From: DASWHR01 sp036398095
Lineage (GTDB): Bacteria; Actinomycetota; AC-67
Direction: 5' to 3'
Assembly (NCBI GenBank): GCA_036398095.1
Contig: DASWHR010000009.1
Span: 1 to 41,942, forward strand
Length of the DNA stretch: 41,942 nt
Under the pieces are notes generated by a model that saw only the letters and a program-made list of their open reading frames with translations, ran no database searches and had not been told where the DNA came from. Each line of letters opens with the position of its first letter. Within the stretch, counting starts at the first letter, position 1. This document shows, piece by piece, positions 1-9,589 of this stretch. Both the position numbers and the translations under genes were made by a program.

Positions 1-1302
1 GGCGACGCGCTGCTGGGCCGTGTGGTCGACTCGATCGGCCGGCCGATCGACGGCAAGGGCCCGCTGGATCGCTCGAAGATCGCGGGGCTTCGCGCGCTCG
101 AGCTGCAGGCGCCGACGGTGGTGCAGCGCTCGCCGGTCAACGAGCCGCTCCAGACCGGCGTGAAAGCCGTGGACGCGATGACGCCGATCGGCCGCGGACA
201 GCGCCAGTTGATCATCGGCGACCGGCAGACCGGCAAGACCGCCGTCGCGGTCGACGCGATCATCGCGCAGCGCGAGCTGTGGGGCACGCCGAAACAGGTC
301 AAGTGCGTGTACGTCGCTATCGGCCAGAAGGCATCGACGGTGGCCGAGGTCGTCGCCGCGCTCGAAGCGAACGGCGCGCTGGAATACACCTGCGTGGTCG
401 TGGCTTCCGCATCGGATCCGGCGCCGTTCAAGTTTCTCGCCCCCTACACCGGTTCGGCGATCAGCCAGCACTGGATGTACAACGGCGAACACGCGCTCGT
501 GATCTACGACGACTTGTCCAAGCAGGCCGAGGCGTACCGCGAGCTGTCGCTGCTGCTGCGCCGTCCGGCCGGCCGTGAAGCGTTTCCCGGCGACGTGTTC
601 TACCTTCACTCCCGCCTGCTCGAGCGCGCGGCGAAGCTGTCGCCCGAACTCGGTTCGGGATCGGCGACGGCGCTGCCGATCGTCGAGACCAAAGGCGGCG
701 ACGTCTCGGGCTACATTCCAACGAACGTGATTTCGATCACGGACGGGCAGATCTATCTGGTCACCGACCTGTTCTTCGCGGGCGTTCGTCCGGCCATCAA
801 CGTCGGCATCTCGGTGTCGCGCGTCGGCGGCAACGCGCAGATCAAAGCGATGAAGAAGGTCGCCGGCCGGCTGCGCCTGGATCTCGCCCAGTTCCGCGAG
901 CTGGAAGCCTTCGCGGCCTTCGGCTCCGAACTCGACAAGTCCTCTCAGCAGCAGCTCGAACGGGGTGCGCGCGTGGTCGAGATCCTCAAGCAGCCCCAGT
1001 TCTCGCCGATGCCGGCGCAGGAACAGGTCATCTCGATCTACGCGGTGACCAACGGCTTCATGGACGACATTCCGGTCGGCGACTGCTCTCGCTTCGAGAC
1101 CGAGCTGCTCGAGTACATGCGCTCTCGCAAGCCGGAGGTCCCGCAGACGATCAACGAGACGGGTTCGATGGACGACGCCACCGAAAAGACCCTGCGCGAT
1201 TCGATCGAAGAGTTCAAGCGCGGCTTCAACGCGACCGAAGTCGCGGCCGCCGCCGCCGAGCCGAATGCCGGCTGGGATCGCATGGAGGCGGAAGTCGAGT
1301 GA
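1..1302 (+). CDS. atpA: F1F0 ATP synthase subunit alpha (5'-truncated by window edge)
   Basis: This is the non-catalytic nucleotide-binding alpha subunit of the F1 head of ATP synthase. The reading frame is open from base 1, so the true start lies upstream; about 433 residues are visible of a family that usually has 500-550. The Walker A motif GDRQTGKT is at visible residues 73-80, the Walker B region reads ALVIYDD, and the conserved arginine-finger segment ISVSRVGG follows. The C-terminal helical domain is complete and ends in an acidic tail. It is the first gene of atpA-atpG-atpD-atpC, and the 48-nt gap to atpG suggests co-transcription. The GTG at base 22 is an internal valine, not a start. 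Confidence 0.98.
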   Translation, partial: GDALLGRVVDSIGRPIDGKGPLDRSKIAGLRALELQAPTVVQRSPVNEPLQTGVKAVDAMTPIGRGQRQLIIGDRQTGKTAVAVDAIIAQRELWGTPKQVKCVYVAIGQKASTVAEVVAALEANGALEYTCVVVASASDPAPFKFLAPYTGSAISQHWMYNGEHALVIYDDLSKQAEAYRELSLLLRRPAGREAFPGDVFYLHSRLLERAAKLSPELGSGSATALPIVETKGGDVSGYIPTNVISITDGQIYLVTDLFFAGVRPAINVGISVSRVGGNAQIKAMKKVAGRLRLDLAQFRELEAFAAFGSELDKSSQQQLERGARVVEILKQPQFSPMPAQEQVISIYAVTNGFMDDIPVGDCSRFETELLEYMRSRKPEVPQTINETGSMDDATEKTLRDSIEEFKRGFNATEVAAAAAEPNAGWDRMEAEVE

Positions 1303-1350
1303 CGATCCTGATCCGGCCGATCCTGACCCGACGGGCGGGGGTGGTCTAGC

Positions 1351-2253
1351 GTGGGCGCGCAGCTGAGAGTTCTTCGCCGTCGCATCCGCTCCGTTCAGTC
1401 GACGATGAAGATCACGCGCGCGATGGAGCTGATCGCCGCGTCGCGCATCGTCAAAGCGCAAAGGCGCGTCGAGCAGGCCACGCCCTACGCCATGCGCATC
1501 ACCGAAGCGATTCGCGAACTGGCCGGCGTCACCGAAGTGATGGCCACCTTCCCGCTGTTGCAAGAACGCGAGATCCGTCGGGTCGCGGTCGTGGTGATCA
1601 CCTCGGACCGCGGCCTTGCCGGGGGCTATAACTCGGCGGTCATCAAGGTCGCCGAGCAGACGCTCAAGAAGGTTCAAGCCGACGGCAAGGATTACCGGCT
1701 GCACCTCGCCGGCAAGAAAGGCATCTCGTACTTCCGTTTCCGCAACTACGAGATCGCGTCGCAGGTGACCGGCGTGTCGGATACGCCGACCTACGACGAC
1801 GCGGCGCGCATCGGCCGGCGGCTGATGGCCGACTTCGAGTCCGGCGACATCGACCAGGTGATCGTGTGCTACACGGACTTCAAGTCGCCGACCGTTCAGG
1901 TTGCGACTCGCACGCAGGTGCTTCCGATTCAGCGTCACCAGGTTGCCGCGACCGACGGCGCCGTCCCGGCGCTCTACGAGTTCGAGCCCGAACCCGGCGA
2001 GATCCTGTCGCTGCTGCTGCCGCGCTACGTCATCACCGTCGTGTATGCGGCCATGTTGGAGTCCAGCGCCGCCGAGCACGCGGCCCGTCGGCGCGCGATG
2101 AAGGTCGCGACCGATAACGCGGACGATCTGATGGGCGTCCTGCAGCGCGCCGCAAACCGTCAGCGGCAGGCCGAGATCACGACCGAGATCCTCGACATCA
2201 TCGGCGGCGCGGAAGCGTTGCGGAAGCAGAAAAAGACCGCGGCCGCGCGCTGA
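1351..2253 (+). CDS. atpG: F1F0 ATP synthase subunit gamma
   Basis: This is the central rotor stalk of F1, coupling proton flow through F0 to conformational change in the alpha/beta hexamer. At 300 residues it has normal length. The N-terminal coiled-coil helix carries the family signature (LRRRIRSVQSTMKITRAMELIAASR), split here as LRRRIRSVQSTMK then ITRAMELIAASR, and the C-terminal helix contains ATDNADDLM. The middle Rossmann-like part includes VVITSDRGLAGGYN. The start is GTG at 1351, chosen because MGAQLRVLRRRI aligns with the usual gamma N-terminus; the G-rich stretch before it gives only a weak ribosome binding site. It lies between atpA and atpD. Confidence 0.97.
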   Translation: MGAQLRVLRRRIRSVQSTMKITRAMELIAASRIVKAQRRVEQATPYAMRITEAIRELAGVTEVMATFPLLQEREIRRVAVVVITSDRGLAGGYNSAVIKVAEQTLKKVQADGKDYRLHLAGKKGISYFRFRNYEIASQVTGVSDTPTYDDAARIGRRLMADFESGDIDQVIVCYTDFKSPTVQVATRTQVLPIQRHQVAATDGAVPALYEFEPEPGEILSLLLPRYVITVVYAAMLESSAAEHAARRRAMKVATDNADDLMGVLQRAANRQRQAEITTEILDIIGGAEALRKQKKTAAAR

Positions 2254-2281
2254 GCCGGCCGAGCGAAGGAGTGCATCAGAC

Positions 2282-3712
<1,431 letters not shown>

Positions 3713-3714
3713 AC

Positions 3715-4125
3715 ATGGCCGCGACCGATGCCGCGATGATCGTCCAGGTCGTCACGCCCGACCGTCAGGTCGTGGCGGCCGAGGACGCGACGTTCGTGCT
3801 TGCGCACGGCATCGCCGGCGACGTCGGCATTCTTCCCGGCCACGCGCCGCTGCTGATTGCGCTCGGCGTCGGGCCACTGCGCGTGGACGCCGGCGAGCGC
3901 AAGACCTGGATGGTCGTGGACGGCGGCTTTCTTCAGGTCAGCCGCAACCAGGTGATCATCCTGGCCGAGTACGCGGTCCTGCCCGCCGAGGTCGAGCGCG
4001 CCTGGGTCGAGCGTGAGATCCGCGAGATGGAAGAAGCGCTCGCCCGCCAGGATGACGAGGAGTTCCGCGGCCGGCTCAACCGCGCCAAGGCCATCGAGGC
4101 CGTGCACGGCATGCTCAAGATGTAG
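3715..4125 (+). CDS. atpC: F1F0 ATP synthase subunit epsilon
   Basis: This subunit regulates and connects the F1 central stalk. It has 136 residues. The N-terminal beta-sandwich carries the family pattern VTPDRQVVAAEDATFV and GDVGILPGHAPLL, and a C-terminal helical hairpin follows (residues about 95-135). The ATG at 3715 was chosen over an upstream in-frame start inside atpD because the protein then begins just before the conserved domain. The GGAG in the last codons of atpD can act as its ribosome binding site. The gap to the atpD stop is 2 nt, so translation is probably coupled. It is the last ATP synthase gene of the group. Confidence 0.96.
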   Translation: MAATDAAMIVQVVTPDRQVVAAEDATFVLAHGIAGDVGILPGHAPLLIALGVGPLRVDAGERKTWMVVDGGFLQVSRNQVIILAEYAVLPAEVERAWVEREIREMEEALARQDDEEFRGRLNRAKAIEAVHGMLKM

Positions 4126-4160
4126 CCGATATCGCGCTCGATGTCGCACATCGGTTCGCA

Positions 4161-4166
4161 TATGCT
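4161..4166 (+). promoter_or_regulatory. TATGCT -10-like hexamer before an antitoxin remnant
   Basis: TATGCT ends six bases before the ATG at 4173, the same leaderless spacing seen before several intact genes in this window. No ribosome binding site lies between. It suggests the remnant downstream began as a properly expressed gene. No convincing -35 box is visible. Confidence 0.35.
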
Positions 4167-4172
4167 CGTCGC

Positions 4173-4229
4173 ATGTCCCGGAAGCCGGTCCTCGTCCAGC
4201 TCGACGAAGACTTGATCGTTCCGGATTAG
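4173..4229 (+). pseudogene. N-terminal remnant of a ribbon-helix-helix (CopG-type) antitoxin
   Basis: An 18-codon reading frame encodes MSRKPVLVQLDEDLIVPD. The stretch RKPVLVQLDEDL looks like the first beta strand and start of helix 1 of ribbon-helix-helix DNA-binding proteins, which usually run 50-90 residues; here it stops just where helix 1 should continue. Its TAG overlaps the stop codon of the convergent binding-protein gene on the other strand, so the cut point coincides with that gene's 3' end. It may be a deletion scar of a toxin-antitoxin pair. The match is short and rests on pattern recognition; a chance ORF is possible. Confidence 0.45.
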
Positions 4230-5803
4230 CCGTCGGAGAGCCAGCCGGTCGCGTGTTCCCAGGCGGGATCGCCTGCCGGCGGGACGAGCGCGCGATAGCC
4301 GCGCATCGATCTGTTGGCGTGACGCGTCTGCGCCCACGACAGCGGCTGATGCGTCAAGCCGAGATCGAAGGTCTCGGAGCTGAGGATCGCTTGGACGTGC
4401 GCTCGCGTGGGGTTTGTTCCGGCGCGTCCGATCGCGTGCGCGGCCAGCATCGTGGCGGCGTAGGCCATCTCGGCGAGCGGGTTGAGCGGATCGGCCGTCG
4501 GGGACGAGCCGAGCAACGCAGCTTCGTACTCGGCGACCGGGGGCCCGGCCGGGGGAACGGGCGCCTCCAGCGGCGCCCACGACACCATCCCGTGACATTC
4601 GCCGGAGTCGGCCGGGAACCGGCTCCTCAGCATGTGCGGTCCTGCAATCAGTTGCGTCGCCGGGGCGTCGGCTTGGTGCCACGCCTGAAAGAAACGAACC
4701 CCCGAGGACGAATCCAGGGCGAGCACGACCGCGTCGCACATCCCGCCGGTGCGTGTCTCGCATTGCGTCCGAATATCGTTGATGACCGCCTGATAAGAGG
4801 GCTCCGAGATCGAGACGCGCCGCTCGGCTGTCAGGGACGCGCCGGGCATCGACGCGAGCGCGGCTGCCAGCGCCTCAGGCACTCCGGTGCCGAACGGGTC
4901 GTTCCAAACCAGGGCGAACGAGCGCGCGCCCGCCTGGTATGCGTGGGGGGCAGCGATCCGCGCGAACGCCCCGCGTCCCGGCCCGAGCGGGAAGACAAGA
5001 TTCTCAGCGAACTCCGACGCCGATTCGCCGCTCGTGCCGATCACGGGAATGCCGGCGGCGGCGATATCGCCCCCCTCGATCGCGGCTGCAAGCGTTGGCC
5101 ACCACGACATGCCGACGAGCGCGAAGGTTTGCTGTGCAAGATCCTGAACGAATGTCCGTCCCAGTTGCGTGTCGCCGCCGTCGTCGATGGTCGTCACGTT
5201 AAGAGTTCGGTCGCAGATGCCGCCGGCGGCGTTGATTCGTGCCGCCGCGGCCCGGATGCCGGCGATGGCGTCGCGGGTCGCGATGGAGAAGAAGCCGCTG
5301 GCCGGGATCACGGCGCCGAGTTCGACCGTGTCGGGCGTGATCCCGACGTCGCTTGCGACCTGCTCCGAACCGCCGGCGCACGGGATCGGCGCGAGCGGCG
5401 GGGGAACACCGACCCGGCCGTTCGCGGTCTCGGTGATATCGGAGCCGACGAGCGGGCATCCGCCGGCCGTCACGGTCCCCACGACCGGAAAGACGCCGTA
5501 GCCGGGGGCGCGCACACGCACCGAGAGCGATGCGGAATCCCCGTCGATACAGGCGGCCGCCTCGCCGGCAATCCCGGCCGGCACCGCGGTGTGCTCGGCG
5601 CAGTCGTCGGCGAGGCAGAGCGAAAGGAATCGGATGCGGCCGTCCGGATCGGAGGCATGGAGGGTGAGGTCGAATTCGAAGGGGTCCGCCGTCGGCTCGA
5701 TGAGCAACCACGCCGTCGGACCCGCATCCCCCAGCCCCGGCGGAAGCGCGCCGGCCGGCAGGGTCAACAGCAGCGGCAGCATCGCGGCCAAGAACCGTCT
5801 CAT
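4226..5803 (-). CDS. Periplasmic substrate-binding protein, branched-chain amino-acid (type 1) fold
   Basis: The 525-residue protein begins with a Sec signal peptide (MRRFLAAMLPLLLTLPAGALP). Residues about 25-130 form a beta-rich domain with several cysteines. From about residue 150 the sequence follows the LivK/Peripla_BP_6 pattern: VELGAVIPASG, AINAAGGI-type segment (ARINAAGGICDR), VTTIDDGGD, and a later lobe with AHAYQAGARSFALVWND-like strands. Such proteins bind amino acids or small organic ligands outside the membrane and deliver them to ABC importers. No permease or ATPase gene is adjacent, so the partner is elsewhere or it acts as a receptor. A strong ribosome binding site, GGGAGG at 5810-5815 (minus strand), supports the ATG at 5803. 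It is divergent from murA. Confidence 0.8.
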   Translation of the reverse strand: MRRFLAAMLPLLLTLPAGALPPGLGDAGPTAWLLIEPTADPFEFDLTLHASDPDGRIRFLSLCLADDCAEHTAVPAGIAGEAAACIDGDSASLSVRVRAPGYGVFPVVGTVTAGGCPLVGSDITETANGRVGVPPPLAPIPCAGGSEQVASDVGITPDTVELGAVIPASGFFSIATRDAIAGIRAAAARINAAGGICDRTLNVTTIDDGGDTQLGRTFVQDLAQQTFALVGMSWWPTLAAAIEGGDIAAAGIPVIGTSGESASEFAENLVFPLGPGRGAFARIAAPHAYQAGARSFALVWNDPFGTGVPEALAAALASMPGASLTAERRVSISEPSYQAVINDIRTQCETRTGGMCDAVVLALDSSSGVRFFQAWHQADAPATQLIAGPHMLRSRFPADSGECHGMVSWAPLEAPVPPAGPPVAEYEAALLGSSPTADPLNPLAEMAYAATMLAAHAIGRAGTNPTRAHVQAILSSETFDLGLTHQPLSWAQTRHANRSMRGYRALVPPAGDPAWEHATGWLSDG

Positions 5804-5873
5804 CAGAATCCTCCCGAGGAAGATTCGCCGGGGTTCCGGATAATCCTTCCGTTCGGGAAGCCCGGCGAGTGGG

Positions 5874-5879
5874 TAGTAT
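5874..5879 (+). promoter_or_regulatory. -10 hexamer TAGTAT of murA, leaderless spacing
   Basis: TAGTAT ends six bases before the GTG start of murA, which puts the expected transcription start at or within a base or two of the start codon. There is no ribosome binding site, consistent with a leaderless mRNA. The 82-bp divergent gap also contains the upstream signals of the binding-protein gene on the other strand. Confidence 0.55.
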
Positions 5880-5885
5880 TCGCCC

Positions 5886-7148
5886 GTGGATCACGAGAAG
5901 TTGGTCGTTTCGGGCGGCAATCCGCTGCGCGGGCGTATCGAGGCGGGTGGGGCGAAGAACTCGGCGTTGAAGCTGATGGCCGCCACGTTGCTCGCGGAAG
6001 GCTCCTATCGCATCGAGCGCGTGCCGCGCATCGTGGACGTGCAGACGATGGTTCAGGTGCTGGGCCGGCTCGGCTGCGCGACGACCTTCGAAGGCAACAC
6101 CCTCACGGTTGACGTGCCGGCAGAACCCGGGACCGAAGCGCCCTACGACCTGGTCCGCCAGATGCGCGCCTCGATCATCGTGCTCGGGCCGCTGCTCGCG
6201 CGCCGCGGTCATGCGCGGGTGTCGATGCCCGGCGGGTGCGCGATCGGCTCGCGCAAGATCGACCTGCATTTGCGCGGCCTCGAGCGGATGGGCGCCGAGA
6301 TCGCGATGGACCACGGCTACCTGGATGCGCGCTGCGACCGGCTGACGGGCACGCGCGTCGTGCTCGACTTCCCGAGCGTCGGCGCGACCGAGAACTTGAT
6401 CATGGCCGGCGTGCTCGCCAAGGGCACGACGCGCATCGAAAATGCCGCGCGCGAGCCGGAGATCGCGGACCTGTGCGCGATGCTCGCGACGATGGGTGCG
6501 CGCATCGCCGGCGCCGGCACGCCCGACGTCGAGATCGAAGGTGTGGACGCGCTGCGCGCGACCGACCATGTCGTCGTAGGCGACCGCATCGAAGCCGGCA
6601 CCTATCTGATCGCGGCCGCCGCGACCGGCGGCGACGTGACCGTGACCGGCGTCGCGCCCAAGCACCTGGACTTGCCGTTGCAGAAGCTCGCCGACGCGGG
6701 CGCGCAGGTCGATGCCGGCGTGAACGAAGTGCGCGTTGCGATGCCGGGTGGACCGAAGCCCGTGGACTTCGTCACGCTGCCCTTCCCCGGATTCCCGACC
6801 GACCTGATGCCGCAGATGATGGTGCTGTGCTCGCTGGCCGGCGGCGACTCGATCGCGACCGAGAACGTCTTCGAATCGCGCTTCATGTTCGTCGACGAGA
6901 TCCGCCGCATGGGTGCCGACATTCGCTTGGACGGTCATCATGCCGCGATCCGCGGCGGCGCGCGTTTGCAGGCGGCACCCGTCCGCGCGCCCGATATTCG
7001 TGCCGGCGCTGCGCTGGTGATCGCGGCGCTCGCCGCCGAAGGCGAGACCGAAATCACGGGCCTCGGCTTCATCGACCGCGGCTACGAGCGGATCGAAGAG
7101 CGACTGGCGACGCTCGGGGCCCGCATCGAGCGCCGGGTCCCGCGGTAG
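5886..7148 (+). CDS. murA: UDP-N-acetylglucosamine 1-carboxyvinyltransferase
   Basis: This enzyme transfers enolpyruvate from phosphoenolpyruvate to UDP-GlcNAc, the first committed step of peptidoglycan synthesis, in the cytoplasm. At 420 residues it is full length. The substrate-binding Lys-Asn pair is at residues 24-25 (GGAKNSALKLMAA), and the catalytic loop Cys is present at residue 118 in MPGGCAIGSRKID. The presence of Cys, not Asp, predicts fosfomycin sensitivity by family knowledge. The start is GTG at 5886, directly after a -10 hexamer. murA near the atp genes is common in Actinomycetota. It is followed at 10 nt by a CPBP protease gene. Confidence 0.98.
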   Translation: MDHEKLVVSGGNPLRGRIEAGGAKNSALKLMAATLLAEGSYRIERVPRIVDVQTMVQVLGRLGCATTFEGNTLTVDVPAEPGTEAPYDLVRQMRASIIVLGPLLARRGHARVSMPGGCAIGSRKIDLHLRGLERMGAEIAMDHGYLDARCDRLTGTRVVLDFPSVGATENLIMAGVLAKGTTRIENAAREPEIADLCAMLATMGARIAGAGTPDVEIEGVDALRATDHVVVGDRIEAGTYLIAAAATGGDVTVTGVAPKHLDLPLQKLADAGAQVDAGVNEVRVAMPGGPKPVDFVTLPFPGFPTDLMPQMMVLCSLAGGDSIATENVFESRFMFVDEIRRMGADIRLDGHHAAIRGGARLQAAPVRAPDIRAGAALVIAALAAEGETEITGLGFIDRGYERIEERLATLGARIERRVPR

Positions 7149-7151
7149 GCT
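7146..7151 (+). promoter_or_regulatory. Possible -10 TAGGCT before the CPBP protease gene
   Basis: The hexamer TAGGCT, which contains the murA stop codon, ends seven bases before the GTG at 7159. The spacing matches the other leaderless-type promoters of the window, but the sequence is a poor -10 and the gene could be read through from murA. Confidence 0.25.
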
Positions 7152-7158
7152 TCGGCGA

Positions 7159-7953
7159 GTGAGCGAGATCGGCGGGCCGTCCCCGCCCGACCTTCCCGGC
7201 GCCCCGCCGTCCTGGATCGGCGGCGAGCCGCCGCCTCTTCCTCAGATCGCCGAGCAACACCCGCTGCCCGGCGTTCCCTGGCGTTGGTGGGAAGCCTTCG
7301 CCGTCTTCGCGCTGACGCTGGTCACCTCGGGCTTGCTGGCCGTCGGCGTGGCCGCGGTCTTCGGTGGCGACCTTCAAAAGGCGATGGCCGTGGTCGTGTT
7401 CGAAGTGACGCTGGGCGCGTGGGCGATCCTGTGGTTGAAGGTTCGATTTGGGGCCGGACCGTCGGCGCTGGGATTTCGGAGCGATCAGATCCGGCGCGAC
7501 ATCGGGTTCGGTCTCGGGATCGGGCTGCTCGGCTGGGTCGTCTCGACGCTCGTCGTCGGCAACATCGTCGTGCGGGTCGTCGAGCGACTCTCGCGCGGGC
7601 CGGTGACCGAGCCCGATCAGCTCGACTACGCGAATCCGAGCGCGCTCGTGCTCACGATTACCGCGATCGGCGTGATCGTCATCGCTCCGATCGCGGAAGA
7701 GATCTTCTTCCGAGGCTTCGTGTTTCGCGGCTTCCGCCGTGACGTCGGATTCGTCGTCGCCGCGGTCGCATCGGGCGCGTTGTTCATGATGGCGCATCTG
7801 CCGTTCTGGATCATCTTTCCGTCGATCTTCACGCTCGGGCTGTTCCTGGCCTGGGCGCTCGAGCGACGAGCGTCGCTGATTCCGTGCATCGTCGCGCACG
7901 CCTTGTTCAACTCCGCGGGCTTCGCCGCCTACATGCTCACGCTTAACTCCTAG
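7159..7953 (+). CDS. CPBP family intramembrane metalloprotease (CAAX protease-like)
   Basis: The 264-residue membrane protein has a Pro-rich cytoplasmic N-terminus followed by about seven hydrophobic segments. The CPBP (Abi/Rce1-type) motifs are all present: EEIFFRGF with the glutamate pair at residues 180-181, then MMAHLP, and HALFNSAGF near the C-terminus. These residues activate water for peptide cleavage inside the membrane. Bacterial members are linked to bacteriocin immunity, surface-protein processing or stress signalling, and the substrate cannot be told here. The start is GTG at 7159. Its stop codon overlaps the stop of the convergent hydrolase gene. Confidence 0.9.
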   Translation: MSEIGGPSPPDLPGAPPSWIGGEPPPLPQIAEQHPLPGVPWRWWEAFAVFALTLVTSGLLAVGVAAVFGGDLQKAMAVVVFEVTLGAWAILWLKVRFGAGPSALGFRSDQIRRDIGFGLGIGLLGWVVSTLVVGNIVVRVVERLSRGPVTEPDQLDYANPSALVLTITAIGVIVIAPIAEEIFFRGFVFRGFRRDVGFVVAAVASGALFMMAHLPFWIIFPSIFTLGLFLAWALERRASLIPCIVAHALFNSAGFAAYMLTLNS

Positions 7954-8645
7954 AGCGAGGCGGCCGACAGGACGCGGGCGAGTTCGGCCGGCCGCGCCAC
8001 CATCGGACAATGGCCGCCGTCGAGCATGACCGGCTCGGTCCCGAAACGCTCGCGGGCGATCCGGACCGACCAGTCGGGATCGACCACGCGATCGGCGCGG
8101 CAGACGACGAACCGGTTTTCGACGTCCGGCATGGCCGTCAGCGGGCACGGCTCCTGCAGCACCCTCCACTGCTGCGGGCGAAGCAGCGACACCGCCCACT
8201 GCTTCTGCCGCCAGGACGCGTCGTGGAAGAAGACCTCGCTTGCGCGCGCCGGCCCGACGCTCGCCGATCCGTCTTCGCTCGCGAAGGGTACGGTTTGCAC
8301 CGCGTAGGACGCGTTGATCGCCGGGTCCTGCCAGGAAACGTCGTCGAAGGACCGGCCGGGTTCGGGAACCAACGCGGCCAGGTAGATGATGCGGCGCACC
8401 GGACGCAGGGTTGCGACCAGCGGAGCGGTGAGCCCGCCCAGCGAATGACCGACCACGACGACATCGGACGCGTCGCCGATCGCCTCGGCGACGACGCGCG
8501 CGTAGCCGGCGGCGCCGGCATCGGGATCGGTTGCCGGCAAGTCCGGCGCCACGGCTTTATGCCCGTCCGCGCGCAGGACTTCGACGACGCGCGCGAAGTG
8601 AGCGCCGCGATGGTAGGCGCCGTGGACGAAGGCGAAGGTCGTCAT
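7950..8645 (-). CDS. Alpha/beta hydrolase (salicylate-esterase/MES-like)
   Basis: This 231-residue protein has the alpha/beta hydrolase fold. The N-terminal strand and oxyanion segment read FAFVHGAYHRG, the nucleophile elbow is GHSLGG with Ser68, and the C-terminal catalytic His lies in LDGGHCPMVARP. The pattern HGA-x-HG plus a late D-x-x-V-D-P segment is like plant methylesterases and their bacterial relatives, which cleave small methyl or carboxyl esters; the substrate is not identifiable. ATG at 8645 was chosen over an upstream in-frame ATG (8726) because it begins directly at the first beta strand and follows a TACACT hexamer at leaderless spacing. Confidence 0.87.
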   Translation of the reverse strand: MTTFAFVHGAYHRGAHFARVVEVLRADGHKAVAPDLPATDPDAGAAGYARVVAEAIGDASDVVVVGHSLGGLTAPLVATLRPVRRIIYLAALVPEPGRSFDDVSWQDPAINASYAVQTVPFASEDGSASVGPARASEVFFHDASWRQKQWAVSLLRPQQWRVLQEPCPLTAMPDVENRFVVCRADRVVDPDWSVRIARERFGTEPVMLDGGHCPMVARPAELARVLSAASL

Positions 8646-8653
8646 CGGCGGCG

Positions 8654-8659
8654 AGTGTA
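8654..8659 (-). promoter_or_regulatory. -10 hexamer TACACT of the hydrolase gene
   Basis: On the minus strand TACACT ends eight bases before the ATG at 8645 with no Shine-Dalgarno sequence. It fits the leaderless pattern of this window and supports the shorter start. Confidence 0.45.
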
Positions 8660-8743
8660 GAGCAGGGAGCATCAGGCAGTTTTGAGGCCGCTCGCGAGAC
8701 TGTGACAGAATCCGCCGCGACCGCATCTGTGGAAGGAGATCCG

Positions 8744-9166
8744 ATGGCGCTGTTCCCGAGCGAGGACTGGCTGAAGCTCTACGTCGAGAAGATCAACTCG
8801 TCGAAGGAGTACGAAGAGGCGGCATCGACATGGGAAGGCGATCTCGCCTACGTCTTCGAGGCCGAGCCCGACAAGGGCGTGCCGGAAGACGTCTGGTCCT
8901 GGGCGGATCTGTGGCACGGAAAGTGCCGCGACTCAAAGTGGGGAATCTCGCCGGAAGAAGGCGAGAAGTCGAAATTCATCATCCGCGCGCCCTATTCGCG
9001 GTGGAAGGAAGTCATCAAGAAAGAGCTTGACCCCGTCAAGGGCATGATGCAGGGAAAGCTGAAGCTGAAGGGCGATCTTCCGACGATCGTTCGGTACGTG
9101 AAGGCGTCGAACGAGTTGGTCAACCTGGCGGCCCAGGTGCCGACCGAGTTCGTCGACGAGCAGTAG
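8744..9166 (+). CDS. SCP2 sterol/lipid-binding domain protein
   Basis: The 140-residue protein matches the SCP2 lipid-transfer fold: an N-terminal helix (SEDWLKLYVEKINSSKEY), a beta sheet with AYVFEAEP and SKFIIRAPYSRW, and the C-terminal signature MMQGKLKLKGDLP followed by the final helix. SCP2 proteins hold acyl chains or sterols in a cavity. A near-perfect ribosome binding site, GGAAGGAG at 8731-8738, decides the start at 8744; a longer upstream frame is not needed. It overlaps the next gene by one base and heads a run of six same-strand genes ending with the acyl-CoA mutase, so a role in lipid or acyl-CoA handling is a reasonable inference. Confidence 0.78.
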   Translation: MALFPSEDWLKLYVEKINSSKEYEEAASTWEGDLAYVFEAEPDKGVPEDVWSWADLWHGKCRDSKWGISPEEGEKSKFIIRAPYSRWKEVIKKELDPVKGMMQGKLKLKGDLPTIVRYVKASNELVNLAAQVPTEFVDEQ

Positions 9167-9579
9167 TGGAATACGTCACCTCCGATCCGGACCTGGGCGG
9201 GCTGGGTGAGATGCTCGCCGATCTGGTTCGAGCGAACATCGCCGCGCACCCGGCGCGCGCCCGGCTGCTCGAGAACGTCACCGGCACGATCAACGTCAAG
9301 GCGGTCGATGCGCAGGTCGAGGTCGGGCTGGAGTTCGCCGCGAATCGCCTGAACGTGTTCGCAAAGCCCTTCCGTCGCGCCGGCCTCGAGATCGTCACCG
9401 ACTCGGAGACGTTGATGGACCTGACGACGGTTCCGCTGTGGATGGGCCGGCCGGATATCCGCACCCGGCAAGGACGGACGCTTGTCGGCAAGATGCTTCG
9501 CCGAGACCTTCGCGTCAAAGGGATGGCCGCGCACCCGAAGTTGCTGAGCCGGCTGCAGCGGCTGCTGTCGGCGGTATGA
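9166..9579 (+). CDS. SCP2-like lipid-binding protein (second, divergent copy)
   Basis: This 137-residue protein starts with a GTG that overlaps the previous stop codon by one base (TAGTG). It resembles an SCP2-like domain in layout: a helical start, beta strands TINVKAVDAQVEVGLEFAAN and LNVFAKPFRRAGLEIV, then a C-terminal stretch LRVKGMAAHPKLLSRLQRLLSAV typical of the lipid-cavity lid. Similarity to the preceding protein is in architecture more than sequence, so the two may act as a pair. No catalytic residues are evident. Function unknown beyond probable lipid binding. Confidence 0.65.
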   Translation: MEYVTSDPDLGGLGEMLADLVRANIAAHPARARLLENVTGTINVKAVDAQVEVGLEFAANRLNVFAKPFRRAGLEIVTDSETLMDLTTVPLWMGRPDIRTRQGRTLVGKMLRRDLRVKGMAAHPKLLSRLQRLLSAV

Positions 9580-9589
9580 GGACCCGCGC

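Noticed and set aside
5199..6941. A 580-codon antisense frame over murA and the binding protein
   Set aside because: Its reading conflicts with two well-supported genes and shows no motif; it arises from codon bias.
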